From positions 1 to 36,683 of the forward strand of contig CABUAH010000011.1 of the NCBI GenBank assembly GCA_902489475.1: a stretch of 36,683 nucleotides of DNA, given 5' to 3'. Source of the DNA: an uncultured Oscillospiraceae bacterium (GTDB lineage Bacteria; Bacillota; Clostridia; Oscillospirales; Ruminococcaceae). Positions within the stretch are counted from its first letter, which is position 1, and each line of letters starts with the position of its first letter. The notes beneath the pieces are model-generated. The model saw only the letters and a list, made by a program, of their open reading frames with translations, was not told where the DNA came from and made no database searches. Shown piece by piece: positions 1 to 9,309 of this stretch. The position numbers and the translations under genes were made by a program.

Positions 1-57
1 AAAGTGGGATTATTAATTTTTTGTTAAATTATTTAAAATTTAAATTAAACATATAAT

Positions 58-94
58 ATAAAAAAGTCCCCAAGCCTATAACGAGGCTGGGGAC
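58..94 (-). terminator. Intrinsic terminator after tyrA
   Basis: On the minus strand GTCCCCAGCCT pairs with AGGCTTGGGGAC around a short loop (66-94), with one unpaired base in the stem, and runs straight into a stretch of about seven T. It lies 58 bases past the tyrA stop codon and would end the tyrA/M20/M24 operon. The AT-rich bases 1-57 hold no gene I can see. Confidence 0.85.
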
Positions 95-151
95 AAATTC
101 ATTTTGCAAAAGGCGCAAATTCCCTCATCAAATAATTTACAGACATAAAAT

Positions 152-1000
152 CTAATATTCGCTGTTCTTGTCGTTTGAATACTCTTTAAGCTTTCGTCCG
201 TTCTTCAAAAGCTCGCATAAAGTTTTTTCATCATCATTTGCTATTGCTTCCCTATACTCTTTTAAATGATAAATTATCTGGTCAATCTCTTCGACCAACG
301 GCTCTTTGTTCATTAAAAACAAAGTTGTCCACATTCCCTCGTTAAGCTTTGCCACACGAGTGAGGTCCTTAAAGCTTCCTGCTGAAAATCCAAACTGTTT
401 AACAAGACTCGGACTTTTAATATATGCCGAGGAAACGACATGTGCAAGCTGAGAAGTAAACGCAATAACCTCGTCATGCTCCTTAGGTGTGGCCTTTGTA
501 CATCTTAAGAATCCTATTTCCTTAGCAAAATTCGTAACGAATCGCACTACCGCTTCGGGGGTGTTTTCTGTCGGGGTATAGATAAAGCTTGCCTTTTCAA
601 AAAGATTGTCAAGAGAATATTCAAAGCCCGAATACTCTCTTCCTGCCATTGGGTGACATCCGAGAAAGGAAACTCCGTTTTCGTTTAATACCCTTTCACA
701 AGCCTCAACAACTATATTCTTAACACCGCAAGTATCAATAACTACAGCGCCTTTTTTGAAGCTCTCTGCGTATTTTTTTACAAAGTCAATAGTTACATCA
801 GGATACAAACCGAGTATTACCAAATCAAATGTGCATAACTCATCAAGGTCAAATCCTCCGTCAATAGCCTCCTGCTGAATTGCAGCCGAAACCGCAGCCT
901 TGTTTATATCATATGCATATAAGGGATACTTTGTATTCTTTTTTATTGCCTTTGCCATTGAACCGCCGATGAGTCCCAATCCTATTATCGCAATTTTCAT
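152..1000 (-). CDS. tyrA: Prephenate dehydrogenase
   Basis: This 282-residue enzyme should oxidise and decarboxylate prephenate to 4-hydroxyphenylpyruvate with NAD, the committed step to tyrosine, in the cytosol. The N-terminus shows a Rossmann dinucleotide motif (IIGLGLIGGS, residues 4-13). GCHPMAGRE around residue 114 is the conserved TyrA histidine segment, and the all-alpha C-terminal half is typical. There is no fused chorismate mutase and no ACT domain, so this is the short, stand-alone form. The ATG at 1000 follows a GGAG site. It is the last gene of a three-gene minus-strand operon, 30 bases after the M20 peptidase; the pairing with peptidases is unusual, and no tyrosine-responsive element is visible. 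Confidence 0.92.
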   Translation of the reverse strand: MKIAIIGLGLIGGSMAKAIKKNTKYPLYAYDINKAAVSAAIQQEAIDGGFDLDELCTFDLVILGLYPDVTIDFVKKYAESFKKGAVVIDTCGVKNIVVEACERVLNENGVSFLGCHPMAGREYSGFEYSLDNLFEKASFIYTPTENTPEAVVRFVTNFAKEIGFLRCTKATPKEHDEVIAFTSQLAHVVSSAYIKSPSLVKQFGFSAGSFKDLTRVAKLNEGMWTTLFLMNKEPLVEEIDQIIYHLKEYREAIANDDEKTLCELLKNGRKLKEYSNDKNSEY

Positions 1001-1030
1001 AAATACTTCTCCAATTCCAAACAGGCAATA

Positions 1031-2419
1031 TTATTTGCAAATCTCGTAAATTGCCCTTGCATAGATTTTTGCAATAGCCTTTAATGTTTCAATTTTAACC
1101 TGCTCGTCAGCACCGTGCATATTTGTTTCCTCGCCAGGCATCTCCGCACCGAACGCAACTCCTCCCTCAACAGTATGAAGATACGTTGCTCCGCCGGTTG
1201 AAAGGCATTTTCCCTCTTCTCCTGTTACATCGGAATAAGCTTTTAAAATAGTCTTTATAAACGGAGTGTTTTCATCAACAAGATGCCCCTCTAAAGCATG
1301 AGTATAATTGATCGATAAGCCAAGCTTTGTAAGCTTGCTCTCAATGATTTCTTTGATTTTTGAAAGCCTTGCAGTTGCAGGAAATCTTGTGTCAACTGCA
1401 CCTGTGAGTTTTCCGTCATGAGCTTCGAGTAGGCTTAAAAGAATAGTAAGCTCTCCGCTCTCATCGCTCATTTTTATTCCGAAATGCTCGCCGTCACCCT
1501 CGTTATACGGAAACAGCTCATACAAATCGGCAAGTGTTTTAATAAGCTCGCCGTTTAAATTAAGCTGCAATAATATGCGAATAAGTCCGCAAAGTGCATT
1601 GTCGCCGTTTTCGGGAGTTGAGCCGTGCGCCGACACGCCCTTGACAAAAATCGTTACACCGTTTTTACTCTCTTCGATATCAAATTCAGCGTCTATATCA
1701 AGACTCGCTGTTAACTCAGCCGCCTCAGCTACGGTTATTCCCGAAACTTCAGCCTGAGCCTTGTCGGGAACTGCGTTTACAACACTTCCCGCCTTGAAGT
1801 ATGTAACCTGTCGGTCACTTGCATCGCATACATATTTCTTTGAAAACTCAAATTGACAAATTCCTTTTTCAATATTAATAGCAGGAAACTCACCGTCCGG
1901 CGAAAGCATTATCGGCGGAAGCTCAGCATTAGCCATGTAATACTCAAGATCCTCCATCCCGGTTTCCTCCGCAGAACCAAGCAAAAGTCTTACGTTTTTT
2001 GACAGCTTAAATCCGCACGCTTCCAAAGCCTTTATAGAATGTATAACTGCAACAGCCGGACCCTTATCATCAATAACTCCTCTTCCGTATACACGTTCTC
2101 CGTCTGAAGAAAGTGAAAAAGGCTCTTTAGTCCAGCCGTTGCCCTCCGGAACAACATCGAGATGAGCAATAATTCCAAGCGGTGTTTCGTTATTGTACAA
2201 ATTGCATTCGAGCATGTAGTTATCATAATTTTTCGTTGTCATTCCCACGCTCTTTACAATTTCGTCCGCCTTTGCCAATGCGTCACAGCAAGCCTTTCCG
2301 AAAGGCATACCGTCTAATGCATCCGCTCGCTTACTGGGGATCTTAACAAGCTCGCCAAGATCCGAAAGCATGGAATCTATATTATCATCAATATATTTGT
2401 CAACACTTTTAAAATCCAT
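1031..2419 (-). CDS. pepV: M20 family dipeptidase (PepV-like)
   Basis: A 462-residue zinc dipeptidase of the M20 clan, expected to cleave dipeptides in the cytosol. The metal-site motifs are visible: AHLDVVPEG (residues about 85-93) with the first His and Asp, GRGVIDDKGP with the bridging Asp, SAEETGMED with the catalytic and metal Glu residues, and NMHGADE near the C-terminus with the last metal His. Length and the lid domain between the halves fit PepV (about 470 residues) better than shorter M20 deacylases. The ATG at 2419 follows an AAGGGGTAGGG Shine-Dalgarno region. It sits 21 bases after the M24 peptidase and 30 before tyrA. Substrate range (Xaa-His versus broad dipeptides) cannot be read from sequence. 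Confidence 0.88.
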   Translation of the reverse strand: MDFKSVDKYIDDNIDSMLSDLGELVKIPSKRADALDGMPFGKACCDALAKADEIVKSVGMTTKNYDNYMLECNLYNNETPLGIIAHLDVVPEGNGWTKEPFSLSSDGERVYGRGVIDDKGPAVAVIHSIKALEACGFKLSKNVRLLLGSAEETGMEDLEYYMANAELPPIMLSPDGEFPAINIEKGICQFEFSKKYVCDASDRQVTYFKAGSVVNAVPDKAQAEVSGITVAEAAELTASLDIDAEFDIEESKNGVTIFVKGVSAHGSTPENGDNALCGLIRILLQLNLNGELIKTLADLYELFPYNEGDGEHFGIKMSDESGELTILLSLLEAHDGKLTGAVDTRFPATARLSKIKEIIESKLTKLGLSINYTHALEGHLVDENTPFIKTILKAYSDVTGEEGKCLSTGGATYLHTVEGGVAFGAEMPGEETNMHGADEQVKIETLKAIAKIYARAIYEICK

Positions 2420-2440
2420 TTGCCCTACCCCTTTTTATGC

Positions 2441-3520
2441 TTATCCGATTATTGTGAGATCTTTTGTAAAGCTGTTCAAAACCTCTACGCCGTTCTCCGT
2501 AACCATTACAAGGTCTTCGATTCTTATTCCAACGTCGCCCTCAATATAAATTCCCGGCTCTATTGAAAATACCATTCCGGGTTTTACTTCGTTTTCGTTT
2601 GTACTTGAAACATCTCCGTGCTCGTGACACTCAATGCCTATTGAATGACCCAAGCGGTGTGTAAATTTATCGCCGTATCCCGCCTCGGTTATTATGTCCC
2701 TTGCAGCCTTGTCTATGTCACAAAATCTTACACCCGGTTTTATAATATCAATTGCTGCCTGCTGAGCTTTTTTTACAATCTCATAAATCTTTCTGTGTTC
2801 ATCTGAAACGCTCTTGTAAAAGAAAGTTCTTGTCATATCAGAGCAGTAATTATCCTTAACACAGCCTATATCAAACAAAACGCAGTCACCGGGCTTTATG
2901 ACTCTGTCGCCGCCCTCATAATGACCAATTGCCGCTGACTCGCCAAAGCCTACCAACGGCTCAAAGGAATATCCGTCAGCGCCAAACGATTTATAAATAT
3001 CAAGCATCTGCAATGCAAGCTCCTCTTCAACAGCCCCATCGCTTACTCTTTTTATAATTTCGCCCATTGCCTTGTCGTTGATTCTGCTGGCTTCTCTCAT
3101 AAAATCAGCTTCTTCACTATCCTTTTGGCTTCTGACATAATCAACGCACTCCGATGAGTTTACATACTCGCTTGCCGCACCGCACTCCATAAGCTTAAGA
3201 AGAAATCTTGCTTCAAACTTTTTGTCAATTCCAATCGGTTTAGAATGATCTGTATATTCCGACAAAAGCTTTGCTGCATCAACATTATCGTCAAATCTTA
3301 CCTTCTCAATTCCAATATCTTCATTAACAGTGAAAAGCTCATTGATAAAAATCTTGTTTTTTGAGCTGTCGCTGTTTATATAAAGCGCAAGCATTCTTTC
3401 ACCCGGCTTTATCATTATGCCCGTGAGATAAAAAACTGAGCATGGATCGCAAATAACCATTTGCTTGAGTCCTTTTTCAGAAAGAGCATTTATAATTTTT
3501 TCAAGTCTTTTTGTTTTCAT
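2441..3520 (-). CDS. M24 family Xaa-Pro peptidase
   Basis: A 359-residue metallopeptidase of the pita-bread fold, most likely an Xaa-Pro dipeptidase or aminopeptidase. The N-terminal 130 residues form a creatinase-like domain. The C-terminal catalytic domain carries all five dimetal ligands: Asp in LFDIGCVKDNYCSDMTR (two), His in HRLGHSIGIECHEHG, Glu in FSIEPGIY, and Glu in GIRIEDLVMV. The size fits bacterial PepQ/YpdF/YqhT-type enzymes. It is the first gene of the operon with pepV and tyrA, beginning at ATG 3520. The region 3521-3600 must hold its promoter, but I could not pick a convincing one. The downstream dipeptidase and the neighbouring peptide importer suggest a peptide-use cluster. 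Confidence 0.88.
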   Translation of the reverse strand: MKTKRLEKIINALSEKGLKQMVICDPCSVFYLTGIMIKPGERMLALYINSDSSKNKIFINELFTVNEDIGIEKVRFDDNVDAAKLLSEYTDHSKPIGIDKKFEARFLLKLMECGAASEYVNSSECVDYVRSQKDSEEADFMREASRINDKAMGEIIKRVSDGAVEEELALQMLDIYKSFGADGYSFEPLVGFGESAAIGHYEGGDRVIKPGDCVLFDIGCVKDNYCSDMTRTFFYKSVSDEHRKIYEIVKKAQQAAIDIIKPGVRFCDIDKAARDIITEAGYGDKFTHRLGHSIGIECHEHGDVSSTNENEVKPGMVFSIEPGIYIEGDVGIRIEDLVMVTENGVEVLNSFTKDLTIIG

Positions 3521-3600
3521 AAAATTCTGCCTCTTTTCTATAATGTTATGCCGTTAACTTGATTATCATTTCGTCTAATACTTCGCTAAAATAAGCTTAT

Positions 3601-3619
3601 CCCCGCTTTAAAAGCGGGG
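3601..3619 (-). terminator. Terminator of peptide transporter operon
   Basis: CCCCGCTT pairs with AAGCGGGG around a three-base loop, directly after the dppF stop on the minus strand. The following T-run is interrupted (ATAAGCTTATTTT), so termination may be imperfect and some read-through into the M24-pepV-tyrA operon is possible. Confidence 0.6.
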
Positions 3620-3634
3620 AAACCTTAATCAAAT

Positions 3635-4612
3635 TTATTTATCATATAACTTGCAAGCAACAAGGTGTCCGTTTCCTTGATCCTTTAATACGCTGTTATA
3701 CTGCTCACAGCCCTCTGTTCTCTTAAAGCAACGTGAACAAAACCTACATCCGTCAGGAGGATTAATAGGAGTAGGAACATCTCCCTCCAAGATTATTCTT
3801 TCCGCTTTTTTCTCAACATCAACAGACGGAATTGCCGAAAGAAGCGCCTGTGTATACGGATTCATAGGATTGTCGTAAAGCTCGTTTTTATCTGCCATTT
3901 CCATTATCTTACCTAAATACATTACTCCGACTCTGTCGCTTATATGCTTAACAACATTAAGTCCGTGAGCAATAAATAAATAAGTAAGTCCGAATTCATC
4001 CTTAAGGTCGTCCAGCAGATTTAAAACCTGCGCCTGAATAGATACGTCGAGTGCCGAAACCGGCTCATCACAGATGATAAGCTTTGGATTAACAGCAAGC
4101 GCACGTGCAATTCCTACACGCTGACGCTGTCCGCCCGAAAACTCATGGGCATATCTGTTTCTTTGGTGATTTGCAAGTCCTACGCAGTTTAAAAGATAAT
4201 TTACTCTCTTCTCAACTTCATTTTTCGGAAGAAGCTTATTAACTATAATCGGCTCGGCAATAATATCTCCTATTGTCATTCTCGGATTAAGTGAAGAATA
4301 AGGATCCTGAAAAATAAGCTGAATATCCTTACAATACTCTCTTCTCTGCTTTGGTTTAAGTGCTGTTAAATCAACACCGTTATAAATTATCTTTCCCGCT
4401 GTAGGCGTATAAAGGTTTACAAGCATTTTTCCTATCGTTGACTTACCGCAACCCGATTCACCTACAAGTCCCAATGCCTCGCCCTTATAAATTTTAAACG
4501 AAACATCATCAACTGCCTTCAAAATTGAAGTCGGACGTCCGAAAAAGCTTCTGTCGACTACAAAGTGCTTTGTAAGTCCCTGTACTTCTAAAAGAACTTT
4601 TTTTTCCGCCAT
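3635..4612 (-). CDS. dppF: Peptide ABC importer ATPase (DppF/OppF)
   Basis: One of two cytoplasmic ATPases that power dipeptide/oligopeptide import. It is 325 residues, with Walker A GESGCGKST (about residue 52), Q-loop, signature FSGGQRQRVGIARAL and Walker B LIICDEPVSALD. The C-terminal oligopeptide-transporter extension after residue 240 contains a cysteine cluster (CRFCSRCFKR and following Cys), common in this family and sometimes seen as a metal or iron-sulfur site. It overlaps the last base of dppD at 4612, implying translational coupling. It is the final gene of the five-gene operon and is followed by a hairpin. The substrate (di- versus oligopeptide) is not certain. Confidence 0.93.
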   Translation of the reverse strand: MAEKKVLLEVQGLTKHFVVDRSFFGRPTSILKAVDDVSFKIYKGEALGLVGESGCGKSTIGKMLVNLYTPTAGKIIYNGVDLTALKPKQRREYCKDIQLIFQDPYSSLNPRMTIGDIIAEPIIVNKLLPKNEVEKRVNYLLNCVGLANHQRNRYAHEFSGGQRQRVGIARALAVNPKLIICDEPVSALDVSIQAQVLNLLDDLKDEFGLTYLFIAHGLNVVKHISDRVGVMYLGKIMEMADKNELYDNPMNPYTQALLSAIPSVDVEKKAERIILEGDVPTPINPPDGCRFCSRCFKRTEGCEQYNSVLKDQGNGHLVACKLYDK

Positions 4613-5595
4613 TACTTATTGACCTCCACTTCATCGGAATATAAAAAGCATCTTACTTTTCTTCCCTCTTCTCCCGGAACGTCTGTAAGTGCCGGAAGCG
4701 CATGTTTGCATTTTTCCATGCAGTTGTCACATCTGTCAGCGAACAAACATCCCTTAGGCAAGGCCGTCGGATCGGGAACCATGCCCTTTATCATAAACAG
4801 CCTATCCTTATCCTCGTCAAGTCTTGGAATAGACTCTATAAGACCTTTGGTGTAAGGATGCTTCGGATCCTTGAACAGCTCCTTTACATCAGCCTGTTCA
4901 ACAACTCTTCCGCAGTACATAACAACTACTCTGTCGGCAGTCTCTGCAACAACTCCCAAATCGTGAGTAATTAAAATTACTGCCATTCCTATATCGTCAC
5001 GAAGTCTTTTTATAAGGTCAAGAATCTGCGCCTGAATAGTAACGTCAAGTGCCGTTGTAGGCTCGTCCGCTATTAAAAGCTCAGGATTACAACAAAGCCC
5101 CATAGCTATCATAACTCTTTGACGCATACCGCCGGACATCTGGTGAGGATAATCCTTAACTCTCTGTTCCGGAGAAGGAATTCCAACGACTCTGAGCATT
5201 TCAATAGCTCGCTCTAAAGCTTCCTTTTTGTTCATGTCAGTATGCGTTAAAATAGATTCACAAATCTGATCTCCTATTCTCTGAACAGGGTTGAGAGAGG
5301 TCATAGGTTCCTGAAAAATCATTGAAATCTTATCGCCTCTTATGCTTCGCATTTCCTTTGTCGAAACATTTTTTAAATCTTTTCCGTTAAAAAGAATCTC
5401 ACCGCCGGTTACCTTTCCCGGATCTCTTATAAGTCCCATAACAGATAAAGATGTAACACTTTTTCCGCTTCCCGATTCACCTACTATTGCAAGGATCTCT
5501 CCTTTGTCAACATTAAAGCTTACATCGTTAACTGCCTTTACCGTTCCTCTTTTTACATAAAACTCTGTAGAGAGGTTTTTAACATCTAATAACAT
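4612..5595 (-). CDS. dppD: Peptide ABC importer ATPase (DppD/OppD)
   Basis: The partner ATPase of DppF, 327 residues. Walker A GESGSGKSVT, signature MSGGMRQRVMIAMGL and Walker B LLIADEPTTALD are intact, followed by the family's C-terminal extension with four cysteines (ADRCDNCMEKC and a later RCF). The ATG at 5595 has GGAGG ten bases upstream. It lies 15 bases after dppC and overlaps dppF by one base. Family knowledge places it on the inner face of the membrane bound to DppB/DppC. Confidence 0.93.
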   Translation of the reverse strand: MLLDVKNLSTEFYVKRGTVKAVNDVSFNVDKGEILAIVGESGSGKSVTSLSVMGLIRDPGKVTGGEILFNGKDLKNVSTKEMRSIRGDKISMIFQEPMTSLNPVQRIGDQICESILTHTDMNKKEALERAIEMLRVVGIPSPEQRVKDYPHQMSGGMRQRVMIAMGLCCNPELLIADEPTTALDVTIQAQILDLIKRLRDDIGMAVILITHDLGVVAETADRVVVMYCGRVVEQADVKELFKDPKHPYTKGLIESIPRLDEDKDRLFMIKGMVPDPTALPKGCLFADRCDNCMEKCKHALPALTDVPGEEGRKVRCFLYSDEVEVNK

Positions 5596-5610
5596 CTAAA
5601 TAAAACCTCC

Positions 5611-6513
5611 TTAGCTTCTTGATTTCGGATCGAGTGCATCTCTTAATCCATCGCCGAAAAGGTTGAATGCCAATACCGCAAGCGTTATAGCAAGTCCCGG
5701 GAATATAAGCATATGCGGATAAACCAAAACCATGCTTCTTACTCTTCCGAGCATATCTCCCCATTCTGCGATAGGAGGCTGAACACCGAGTCCCAAAAAT
5801 CCAAGCGCTGCGGTATCCAAAATTGCAGTTGAAATTCCCAAAGTCGCTCTTACAACAATTGATGAAAGAACATTCGGGAGGATATGGTGGAAAATTATTC
5901 TTGTATCAGAGTTTCCCAAAACCCTAGCCGCAGCAACATAATCGTTTTCTTTTACGGACAAAATCGAGCTTCTTATAATTCTCGCATATTCAGGTATCGA
6001 AACAACTCCGATTGCGATAATAGCCTTGTCAAGTCCTTTTCCAAGCGCTGCCATAAGTGTAACCGCAAGCAAAATTGATGGAATTGAAAGCATAATGTCC
6101 ATAATTCTCATTATGAAAGTATCAATTTTTCCGCCGAAGTATCCGGCAATTGAACCGAATATCGTACCTAAAACAAGCGAAAACGCTACTGCTGCAACAC
6201 CTACAAAAAGCGATACTCTTGTTCCAACTATTACTCTGCTGAAAATGTCACGTCCTAACTGATCAGTCCCAAACCAGTGAGCAGCGGAAGGTGTTTTGCT
6301 TTTTTCTGTTAAAATTTGCAAATCAGGATCATATGGTGTGATGAAAGGCCCGATAATGGCAATAATGATCAAAACTATAATTACAAAAAGACCGAAAAGT
6401 GCAGCTTTGTTTTTGCGGAGCGCATCCCACATTGATTTTAGACGGGATTCCGGCTTCTCTATAACAATCTCCGGCTCAGCGCCGTTTGCAGTTACAAGCT
6501 TCTTCTTTGCCAT
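5611..6513 (-). CDS. dppC: Peptide ABC importer permease (DppC/OppC)
   Basis: A 300-residue inner-membrane permease. It begins with a cytoplasmic segment, then a first membrane helix (FGLFVIIVLIIIAIIGPFI), the OppC N-terminal signature HWFGTDQLGRDIFSR, and about five further helices of the BPD_transp_1 fold. The EAA-type coupling loop contains AARVLGNSDTRIIFHHILPN. The ATG at 6513 is three bases past the dppB stop, and its AGGAGG site sits inside the end of dppB, so translation is probably coupled. The downstream gap to dppD is 15 bases. Confidence 0.93.
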   Translation of the reverse strand: MAKKKLVTANGAEPEIVIEKPESRLKSMWDALRKNKAALFGLFVIIVLIIIAIIGPFITPYDPDLQILTEKSKTPSAAHWFGTDQLGRDIFSRVIVGTRVSLFVGVAAVAFSLVLGTIFGSIAGYFGGKIDTFIMRIMDIMLSIPSILLAVTLMAALGKGLDKAIIAIGVVSIPEYARIIRSSILSVKENDYVAAARVLGNSDTRIIFHHILPNVLSSIVVRATLGISTAILDTAALGFLGLGVQPPIAEWGDMLGRVRSMVLVYPHMLIFPGLAITLAVLAFNLFGDGLRDALDPKSRS

Positions 6514-6515
6514 AA

Positions 6516-7532
6516 TTATGCCTCCTTCCTTCCATACTTGATTCTAGGATCTAAAAATGCGTAAATAATATCTACAATCAAATTCATCAAAACAAATATT
6601 GTAGCTATTATGAGAACGACTGCCTGAATTACAGGGAAGTCAGATTTATTTATACAGTCAACCGTATAACTTCCTATTCCCGGCCATGCAAATACTGTTT
6701 CCGTAAGCACAGCGCCTCCTAAAAGAGAGCCGAATTGAAGTCCGATAACAGTAACGATCGGCATAAGAGCGTTTCTAAGTCCGTGTCTCATAATAACTCG
6801 TCCTTCGCCAAGTCCTTTTGAACGAGCGGTTCTTATGTAATCCTGATTTAAAGTATCAAGCATACTTGATCTTGTCATACGGGATATGATTGCAAGAGTG
6901 TAAAGAGCCAGCGTCATTCCCGGCAAAATCAAATGCCACAGCGCATTTTTAAACGCTTCAAAATCACCCGCAATAAGCGTATCTATAAGGAAAAATCCGG
7001 TTACATCGTTAACTGTAAAGGTAACATCAATTCTTCCTGATGCCGGCAGCCATCCCAAGACCTTAGTAAACAAAATAATAAGCAAAATACCAAGCCAGAA
7101 AATCGGAATTGACACTCCCACAAGCGACAGCACCATACTCGCATTATCTACAATACTGTTTTTCTTTACCGCCGCAACTACTCCTATAAGTATTCCGAAT
7201 ACCGAGGCTACAATGATCGCAAATATCGCAATCTCAATAGTTGCCGGAAATCTGGAGCCAATCTCATCTATAACCGGAGTTTTTGTATAATAAGACTCAC
7301 CGAAATCTCCTTGAACAGCGCCCGTAATAAAGTCGGCATACTGTTTAACAATATTGTCATTTAAGCCGTTAGCGTCTCTCCATTCTTTTATAGCCTCATC
7401 AGATGCATGCTGACCCAATACTACAGGAGCAGGATCCGGTGCTGCAACCCTCAAAAGAACAAATACGATAAGCGACACTCCGATTAAAACCGGAATAAGC
7501 ATAAGCAATCGCTTAATAATATACTTTACCAT
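6516..7532 (-). CDS. dppB: Peptide ABC importer permease (DppB/OppB)
   Basis: The second permease, about 338 residues from the ATG at 7532 (MVKYIIKRLL). A TTG at 7571 would add 13 residues, but the ATG begins exactly where the first membrane helix of this family normally starts and has AGGAAA just upstream. Six helices are visible. The cytoplasmic EAA loop includes DYIRTARSKGLGEGRVIMRHGLRN, and FAWPGIGSYTVD is a family-conserved segment. It is separated from the binding-protein gene by about 190 bases holding two inverted repeats, while dppC follows almost without a gap. Confidence 0.92.
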   Translation of the reverse strand: MVKYIIKRLLMLIPVLIGVSLIVFVLLRVAAPDPAPVVLGQHASDEAIKEWRDANGLNDNIVKQYADFITGAVQGDFGESYYTKTPVIDEIGSRFPATIEIAIFAIIVASVFGILIGVVAAVKKNSIVDNASMVLSLVGVSIPIFWLGILLIILFTKVLGWLPASGRIDVTFTVNDVTGFFLIDTLIAGDFEAFKNALWHLILPGMTLALYTLAIISRMTRSSMLDTLNQDYIRTARSKGLGEGRVIMRHGLRNALMPIVTVIGLQFGSLLGGAVLTETVFAWPGIGSYTVDCINKSDFPVIQAVVLIIATIFVLMNLIVDIIYAFLDPRIKYGRKEA

Positions 7533-7579
7533 TTTCCTAAAAAAGCCCCTTTCACAGTCCTTTGAAAACAATTAGTTTT

Positions 7580-7644
7580 CTTTTTAGTGTACGTCCTAAA
7601 GCACTATGCGACCGGACAGTAATTTGAAATTGCACACTAAAAAG
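7580..7644. repeat. Long-range inverted repeat between dppA and dppB
   Basis: CTTTTTAGTGT (7580-7590) is perfectly complementary to ACACTAAAAAG (7634-7644), and inside them GTCC (7593-7596) can pair with GGAC (7614-7617). Together they could fold into one extended hairpin immediately upstream of the dppB ribosome site. It codes for nothing visible. It may adjust stability or translation of the dppB-F part of the transcript. Confidence 0.55.
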
Positions 7645-7662
7645 GAAGCTAATAAAACAACG

Positions 7663-7703
7663 ACAAATACAGAGAAGCAGAATATTCCGTCCTCTGTATT
7701 TGT
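7663..7703 (-). terminator. Hairpin after binding-protein gene (partial terminator)
   Basis: ACAAATACAGAG (7663-7674) pairs perfectly with CTCTGTATTTGT (7692-7703), extended by ACAAC/GTTGT with an internal mismatch. On the minus strand it lies 20 bases after the binding-protein stop and is followed by TTGTTTTATT. Such intercistronic hairpins usually give the solute-binding protein higher expression than its permeases, through partial termination or protection of the upstream mRNA. Confidence 0.6.
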
Positions 7704-7722
7704 GTGTTGTCATTTAATTAAA

Positions 7723-9309
7723 TTAGTCCTTAGTAACCTTGTAAAGCTTAACTGTAGCTGTGCAGTGATACTGGAAGTTCTTAACATTCGACTTGCAAGC
7801 AGTCAAATCCTGCTGATGAGAAATCGGAAGCCAAATAGCAAGGTCTGCTACATACTGCTCCATATCAGCATACATAGCGTTTCTTGAATCACCTGCAGGC
7901 TCCTTAGCAGCATTTGAAATCATCTTTGAGTATTCAGTATAAGCTGCCTTATCATCATCGTTCTTAGCAAGGTTAAATCTTGCAACGTTCATTCCTGCAT
8001 TTGTATCGCTCATAAGATTCATGAAGTTATCCGGGTCTCCGTTATCTCCACTCCATCCGTAGAAGCAGATATCGTAGTCACCTGCAATAGTTCTCTCCTT
8101 ATAAGTTGTCCAGTCATATGAATCAATAGTAATGCTAACGCCTACCTTGTCAAAATATCCCTGAATAGCCTCTGTAAGTGTCTGACCTGTTGCAGTGTTA
8201 TAAGGTCTTGGGTTTGTGTATGTAATTACATGAAGCTCCTTGATACCCTTTTCTTCAAGAGTCTTCTTAGCAGCGTCAGGATCGTAAGCAACCTGCTTTA
8301 CATCAGCGCTGTAGCCGGGTACAAATGTCGGAAGTACCGTTGTAGCCTTTTCAGAATATCCGTTGTAAAGAGCCTCAACAAGCTCGTCTACATTTACTGA
8401 CTGAGAAAGAGCCACACGAGTTTCCTTGTCTAATCTTTCAATGTTGTATGCCATGTAATTGATGTTCATTCCCGGAGTCTTGTTAACAGTAATTTTGCTG
8501 TCCTCTTCAAGCTGCTTAACCTGGTTTGTATCGATTCCGTCGATGATATCTACCTCTCCGGACTGAAGCTCAAGAATCTTTGTTGATGCATCCTTGATCG
8601 TTCTGATTACAACATCGCTGATCTGAGCCTTACCTTCGTCATTCCAGTAATCCTCATTAGCTTCAAGCTTAACGTACTGATCCTTCTTCCATTCAACGAA
8701 CTTATAAGGACCTGTTCCTACAGGGTTGTTCATAAGATCGCCGTCCTTAGCAGCAGTAGGGCTTACCATCGGTGCACCGAATACCATTGCAAGGTTAGCA
8801 ATGAAAGGTGTTGAAGGCTGCTTTAGAGTAATATCAACGGTATACTCATCCTTAACCTCTACACCGTCAACATATCCCCATACGAAATCAGCATATGTCA
8901 TGTCTTCTGTTTTATTGATTGTGTTTCTCTCAACATTAAACTTTACAGCCTCAGCATTGAAGTCTGTACCGTCATGGAACTTAACACCCTCCTGAAGGTA
9001 GAATGTGTAAACAAGACCGTCATCTGAAACATCCCACTTCTTTGCAAGACAAGGCAGAACTTCAGTAGAATCGTCTGCGTACTGTACAAGTCCCTCGTAA
9101 ATCTGGTTTGTAACCTTTGCTGACTCACCGTCGTCAACGATCTGTGGATCAAGACCTCTAGGATCTGCTCCCTGAGCATAAACGAGTGATTGGTTCGACG
9201 AATCTCCGCTTGCGCCGGAATCCTTTGAATCCGTCTTATCGCCGCAGCCTGCAAGGCATAAAGCAGCCATAAGCGCAGCAACAACACCGCTCAGAATTTT
9301 TTTCTTCAT
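7723..9309 (-). CDS. dppA: Peptide-binding lipoprotein (SBP family 5)
   Basis: Extracytoplasmic solute-binding protein that captures peptides for DppBCDF. From the ATG at 9309 it has 528 residues: a lysine-rich start (MKKKILSG), a hydrophobic stretch, and a lipobox (CLAGCG) whose cysteine would be lipidated. A serine/glycine/aspartate spacer follows, then a family 5 domain with the typical AEAVKFNVERN and NNPVGTGPYKFVEW segments. A GTG at 9348 would add 13 residues before the signal peptide; the ATG is preferred because AGGAAGAGG lies just upstream. It is the first gene of the operon, with a strong promoter about 140 bases upstream. Family 5 members also bind nickel or glutathione, but the DppBCDF context favours peptides. 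Confidence 0.92.
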   Translation of the reverse strand: MKKKILSGVVAALMAALCLAGCGDKTDSKDSGASGDSSNQSLVYAQGADPRGLDPQIVDDGESAKVTNQIYEGLVQYADDSTEVLPCLAKKWDVSDDGLVYTFYLQEGVKFHDGTDFNAEAVKFNVERNTINKTEDMTYADFVWGYVDGVEVKDEYTVDITLKQPSTPFIANLAMVFGAPMVSPTAAKDGDLMNNPVGTGPYKFVEWKKDQYVKLEANEDYWNDEGKAQISDVVIRTIKDASTKILELQSGEVDIIDGIDTNQVKQLEEDSKITVNKTPGMNINYMAYNIERLDKETRVALSQSVNVDELVEALYNGYSEKATTVLPTFVPGYSADVKQVAYDPDAAKKTLEEKGIKELHVITYTNPRPYNTATGQTLTEAIQGYFDKVGVSITIDSYDWTTYKERTIAGDYDICFYGWSGDNGDPDNFMNLMSDTNAGMNVARFNLAKNDDDKAAYTEYSKMISNAAKEPAGDSRNAMYADMEQYVADLAIWLPISHQQDLTACKSNVKNFQYHCTATVKLYKVTKD

